64,000 bases of DNA from an uncultured Prevotellaceae bacterium (lineage in GTDB: Bacteria; Bacteroidota; Bacteroidia; Bacteroidales; Bacteroidaceae), in assembly GCA_949299545.1 (NCBI GenBank), contig CASGAM010000029.1, forward strand, positions 62,001 to 126,000. The letters are read 5' to 3'. The notes beneath the pieces were generated by a model, which was given only the letters and a program-made list of their open reading frames with translations, was not told the DNA's origin and ran no database searches. A program made the position numbers and the translations under genes. Shown in pieces: positions 61,595-64,000 of the stretch. Each line of letters opens with the position of its first letter. Within the stretch, counting starts at the first letter, position 1.

Positions 61595-62158
61595 ATGAAA
61601 AGACACTATTTGTGGATGATGGCATTGGCGGCCGTGTTGGCGCTCGCAGCCTGCCGTAACAAAGAACAGAATACAACCGGGTATGATGCTTACGAGCGAC
61701 CTGAAAAAAGCAATGAGGTCATCAGGATGAAAGATTACCATTACAGTGCATCCATAAAGTCGGGTAATGCGGAATATACTTATTCCGTAGACAGGGTTCC
61801 CAATGATACGCTGCCGGTGGTTACGGATGAGGCCGGTGACCGTTATGCAGATAATGTCATCAGGCTTCGCATTAACAAAAGCGGCAGTCAGATTTTTAAC
61901 CGTTTGTTTACAAAACGGACGTTTAAGGCTTATGCCGGAGAGGGCTTCATATCAAAAGCCATTCTTGAGGGAATGGCCTTTGACAAGGTCGTACCGCAAG
62001 GACTGCGTTTCTCGGCCAGCGTGAGCTATCCCAATTCTGACATGTTTGTGCCTTTTTCCATCACGGTGGCACCGGACGGTTCTTATGTCATTGCCAAAGA
62101 TGAAGTACTTGACACGGAAACGGATATGGAGGTTGAGGACTCAAGCGTTATAGAATAA
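61595..62158 (+). CDS. DUF4738-like lipoprotein
   Basis: 187 aa. Lipobox LALAACRN (Cys about residue 19). The mature part (about 45-170) has YHYSASIKSGNAEYTYSVDRVPNDTLPVVTDEAG and VIRLRINKSGSQIFNRLFTK, consistent with DUF4738, an uncharacterised Bacteroidota family. The C-terminus is acidic. It lies 27 bp before the transglutaminase-like gene and is probably co-transcribed. Function unknown. Confidence 0.65.
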   Translation: MKRHYLWMMALAAVLALAACRNKEQNTTGYDAYERPEKSNEVIRMKDYHYSASIKSGNAEYTYSVDRVPNDTLPVVTDEAGDRYADNVIRLRINKSGSQIFNRLFTKRTFKAYAGEGFISKAILEGMAFDKVVPQGLRFSASVSYPNSDMFVPFSITVAPDGSYVIAKDEVLDTETDMEVEDSSVIE

Positions 62159-62185
62159 AGGTTTTTATCAAACAACTGGAGGAAA

Positions 62186-63394
62186 ATGCTTGTCATTACT
62201 TTGTCTAACAGGTTTTTGAAACGTGTCGGATATGCGGTGGGGCTGCTCGTCGTTTTAGGTGTTGGTGTGTTTCTTGGCACACGTGCGAAAGACATATTTT
62301 ACCAGACTGATTTTATCATTACGGATGATCTGGCCGGTAATATCTTTCCTTCGTCGATATTGGCTGTGGCCACGACAGATGTGATCGTCGTTCCGCCTTC
62401 GGACAAGGCTCCGTATGTGGGACATCCCAAGTCTGACATTGCCATACGCATCAAGTCTCCTTCAGAAAACGCGCGGATTACCGTAACGATGGAAGAGACG
62501 CCTTTTTTCAGAACTTCCATTTCAGAATTTATTCTGCCTTTGAAGGATACCACGTATGTCGTTTATCCCGATATTCTCTGGAACTTTGACGCATTGCGTA
62601 ATAATCTGCAGGCGGAGCCTGTTAATGTTACTGTCCAAGTGCAGGTGAAAGGACAGGAACCGAGCCGTCAGGTGAAAACCTTCTCGGTGAGAAGCATCAA
62701 TGAGTGTCTGCTGGGTTACATTGACCATAACAACAAAGTCAGGCGCACGGATATGTTGTTTGCGGCTTACGTCAACGAGAACCATCCGCTTATAGACGGG
62801 ATTCTTCGTGAGGCGTTGAATACGAGGATCGTCAATCGTTTTGCCGGCTATCAGGTGAGTCAGGCGGAAGGTGTTGACAGGCAGGTTTATGCTTTGTGGC
62901 ACGTGCTACAACAACGTAAGTTTAAGTATAGTTCCACTTCTTATACCAGTTTGTCGAGCAATGTTGTCTTTTCACAGCGGGTAAGGACTTTTGAGGATGC
63001 TTTCCGTTCGTCGCAGATTAATTGTGTGGATGGCAGTATCGTGTTTGCTTCGCTTTTGCGTGCCATCAATATTGACCCGATTCTGGTACGGGTGCCCGGT
63101 CACATGTATATCGGTTATTACACGGACAGCCGGCACAGCGACGTGGATTTCTTGGAGACGACCATGATTGGCGACATTAATCTTGATGACTTTTTCCCGG
63201 AAGAGAATCTGGATTCTGTCGTAGTGGGGAAATCCCAAAAGGAAATGTCGAGAATCGCTTTTGAGAAGTCCAAAGTCTATGCCCGTAAGAATTACGAGAA
63301 ACACAGAAAGCAGCTTGAGGGAGGTACCGTGGGTTATACTTTCCTTGAAATTTCCAAATCATTGCGCAGGAAAATACAACCCATCGGCAAGTAA
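62186..63394 (+). CDS. Membrane-anchored transglutaminase-like protein
   Basis: 402 aa. One N-terminal transmembrane helix (about 13-33), so the rest is periplasmic. Residues about 35-170 are beta-rich. About 175-330 has a papain-like/transglutaminase-type core: QINCVDGSIVFASLLRAINI (probable nucleophile Cys about residue 281) then VRVPGHMYIGYYT (His). A third acidic residue is probably in DVDFLETTMIG. This suggests a peptidase, peptidoglycan amidase or cross-linking enzyme; activity is inferred from motif layout only. It forms a pair with the DUF4738 lipoprotein. Confidence 0.65.
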   Translation: MLVITLSNRFLKRVGYAVGLLVVLGVGVFLGTRAKDIFYQTDFIITDDLAGNIFPSSILAVATTDVIVVPPSDKAPYVGHPKSDIAIRIKSPSENARITVTMEETPFFRTSISEFILPLKDTTYVVYPDILWNFDALRNNLQAEPVNVTVQVQVKGQEPSRQVKTFSVRSINECLLGYIDHNNKVRRTDMLFAAYVNENHPLIDGILREALNTRIVNRFAGYQVSQAEGVDRQVYALWHVLQQRKFKYSSTSYTSLSSNVVFSQRVRTFEDAFRSSQINCVDGSIVFASLLRAINIDPILVRVPGHMYIGYYTDSRHSDVDFLETTMIGDINLDDFFPEENLDSVVVGKSQKEMSRIAFEKSKVYARKNYEKHRKQLEGGTVGYTFLEISKSLRRKIQPIGK

Positions 63395-63403
63395 CACTTG
63401 TGT

Positions 63404-63895
63404 TTATTCAGTTTCAGCCTGCGGATAATGCAGGTTGTCAGGACGTATCTGTTCCAGCACCTCATGCAGGAATTTTGCAGCTTCCCATTTGGCCATGGGC
63501 AGGTCGTGCAGCAGGTAGTTGCCGCAATCGCGTGGGGTTGTCCCCGGAACCTCGCCTTCATAAGCGGCGATGAAGCGGAATGTTTCTTTCATGATTTCGA
63601 CCATGTCTTCGGATGAGAAATCACCTTTTACGAGCAGATAGTTGCCGGTGAGGCAGCCCATCGGTCCCCAGTAAACAATGCGGTTTCCCCATGTCGGATG
63701 GTTCCTCAGGAAGGTGGCCGCCAAATGTTCAATGGTGTGCAGTGCGCCTTGGCCCAAAGCCGGTTCGCGGTTAGGCGCTTTCATGCGGATGTCAAACGTC
63801 GTAACGGTCTCGCCGCCCACTTCGTCCTTTCTGGAGACATAAATGCCACGTTGCAGGTGAATGTGGTCGATGGTAAAACTTGGAATCTTTTTCAT
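63404..63895 (-). CDS. luxS: S-ribosylhomocysteine lyase LuxS
   Basis: 163 aa. Metal site HTIEH at residues 53-57, with the third ligand Cys in PRDCGNYLL (about 125). The catalytic Cys/Arg region is MGCLTGNYLL, and FDIRMKAPN binds substrate. It cleaves S-ribosylhomocysteine to homocysteine and DPD (the AI-2 precursor). Length is standard. It lies 23 bp after the next upstream gene on the minus strand, suggesting an operon. Confidence 0.96.
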   Translation of the reverse strand: MKKIPSFTIDHIHLQRGIYVSRKDEVGGETVTTFDIRMKAPNREPALGQGALHTIEHLAATFLRNHPTWGNRIVYWGPMGCLTGNYLLVKGDFSSEDMVEIMKETFRFIAAYEGEVPGTTPRDCGNYLLHDLPMAKWEAAKFLHEVLEQIRPDNLHYPQAETE

Positions 63896-63918
63896 TGATG
63901 CAGAGTTTATATTGTTTC

Positions 63919-64000
63919 TTATAATGTTTGCGGAAGGGAGTTCAGGAAAGTACGGATGACGCCGAAAGAACGGTCGGCTAATGTGTCCCAGAATCCTTTG
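63919..64000 (-). CDS. 3' end of a gene upstream of luxS, possibly MTA/SAH nucleosidase
   Basis: The minus-strand frame ends at TAA 63921-63919 and gives the C-terminal residues KGFWDTLADRSFGVIRTF and eight more, continuing beyond the window edge. The short remainder is compatible with a C-terminal helix of a 5'-methylthioadenosine/S-adenosylhomocysteine nucleosidase, which makes the LuxS substrate and is often next to luxS. The fragment is too short to be sure; the assignment rests mainly on context. Confidence 0.4.
   Translation of the reverse strand, partial: KGFWDTLADRSFGVIRTFLNSLPQTL

Overview
The window is chromosomal DNA from a member of the Bacteroidota, most likely the order Bacteroidales (gut-type Prevotellaceae, Paraprevotella or Bacteroides relatives). 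This rests on three things. Bacteroidota-type promoters (TTTG or TTG, about 20 bp, then TAnnTTTG) lie in front of many genes. TonB-dependent receptors, secreted glycan-degrading enzymes and C-terminal tails resembling type IX secretion signals are present. The gene families and neighbourhoods (serC-serA-DUF1015, rsfS-ftsH-cdsA, a reverse-order rubrerythrin beside a Fur/PerR regulator) also fit. Species cannot be named from sequence alone. No rRNA genes, insertion sequences, CRISPR arrays or replication origin were seen.

Layout. 1-6.8 kb: the 3' part of a GH127 arabinofuranosidase, ettA-yciH translation factors, and a GH35 beta-galactosidase. 7-9.3 kb: aspS, then a non-coding stretch with a 22-bp perfect palindrome and a 22-nt tandem repeat. 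9.3-12 kb: an exported flavodoxin and an exported CMD-cupin protein divergent from an AraC regulator. 12-14 kb: a GLUG-repeat surface protein. 14-18.3 kb: an alcohol dehydrogenase, a solitary tyrosine recombinase, and rmlC-rmlB. 18.4-20.9 kb: a 47-aa membrane peptide and two secreted proteins of unknown function. 20.9-28.5 kb: a DbpA-like helicase, serC-serA-DUF1015, yigZ and nadE. 28.5-29.7 kb: a Fur/PerR regulator with an operator-like palindrome at its own promoter, then rubrerythrin.

29.8-41.4 kb: envelope functions (OmpH lipoprotein, small membrane protein, beta-helix lipoprotein, two TonB-dependent receptors, a barrel protein) together with pepD, an EEP-family hydrolase and rlmH. 41.5-45.1 kb: a tightly packed operon of nitroreductase, DUF2520 protein, kdsC, maf, lipoprotein and LMW phosphatase. 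45.2-48.5 kb: rsfS-ftsH-cdsA. 48.7-48.9 kb: two identical tRNA-Gln(CTG) genes. 49.1-50.2 kb: an orphan HpaII-family restriction endonuclease homologue. 50.4-54.9 kb: a very large PL11 rhamnogalacturonan lyase with autotransporter-type repeats, visibly GC-richer than its surroundings.

54.9-57.8 kb is the most accessory-looking part. It holds a non-coding repeat mosaic, a frameshifted AlbA_2/RecG-like gene with in-frame 12-bp tandem repeats, and a NERD nuclease-domain protein. 57.8-64 kb returns to housekeeping genes: rmuC, a GNAT, an AGCS symporter, a DUF4738 lipoprotein with a transglutaminase-like protein, luxS, and the tail of a gene that may be the MTA/SAH nucleosidase.

The most unusual signals are: (i) a dispersed intergenic repeat family (GCGACCTGTCGC plus GCGACCGCTTG modules) at three loci, two of them with alternating purine-pyrimidine tracts; (ii) the symmetric mosaic at 54.99-55.35 kb, in which inverted GTGAAGGACT modules flank that repeat; (iii) the orphan HpaII-like protein with Tyr where Lys is expected; (iv) the broken AlbA_2 gene beside a NERD protein; and (v) a DUF1015 protein with a ParB/SerK-like DGHHR motif in the serine operon.
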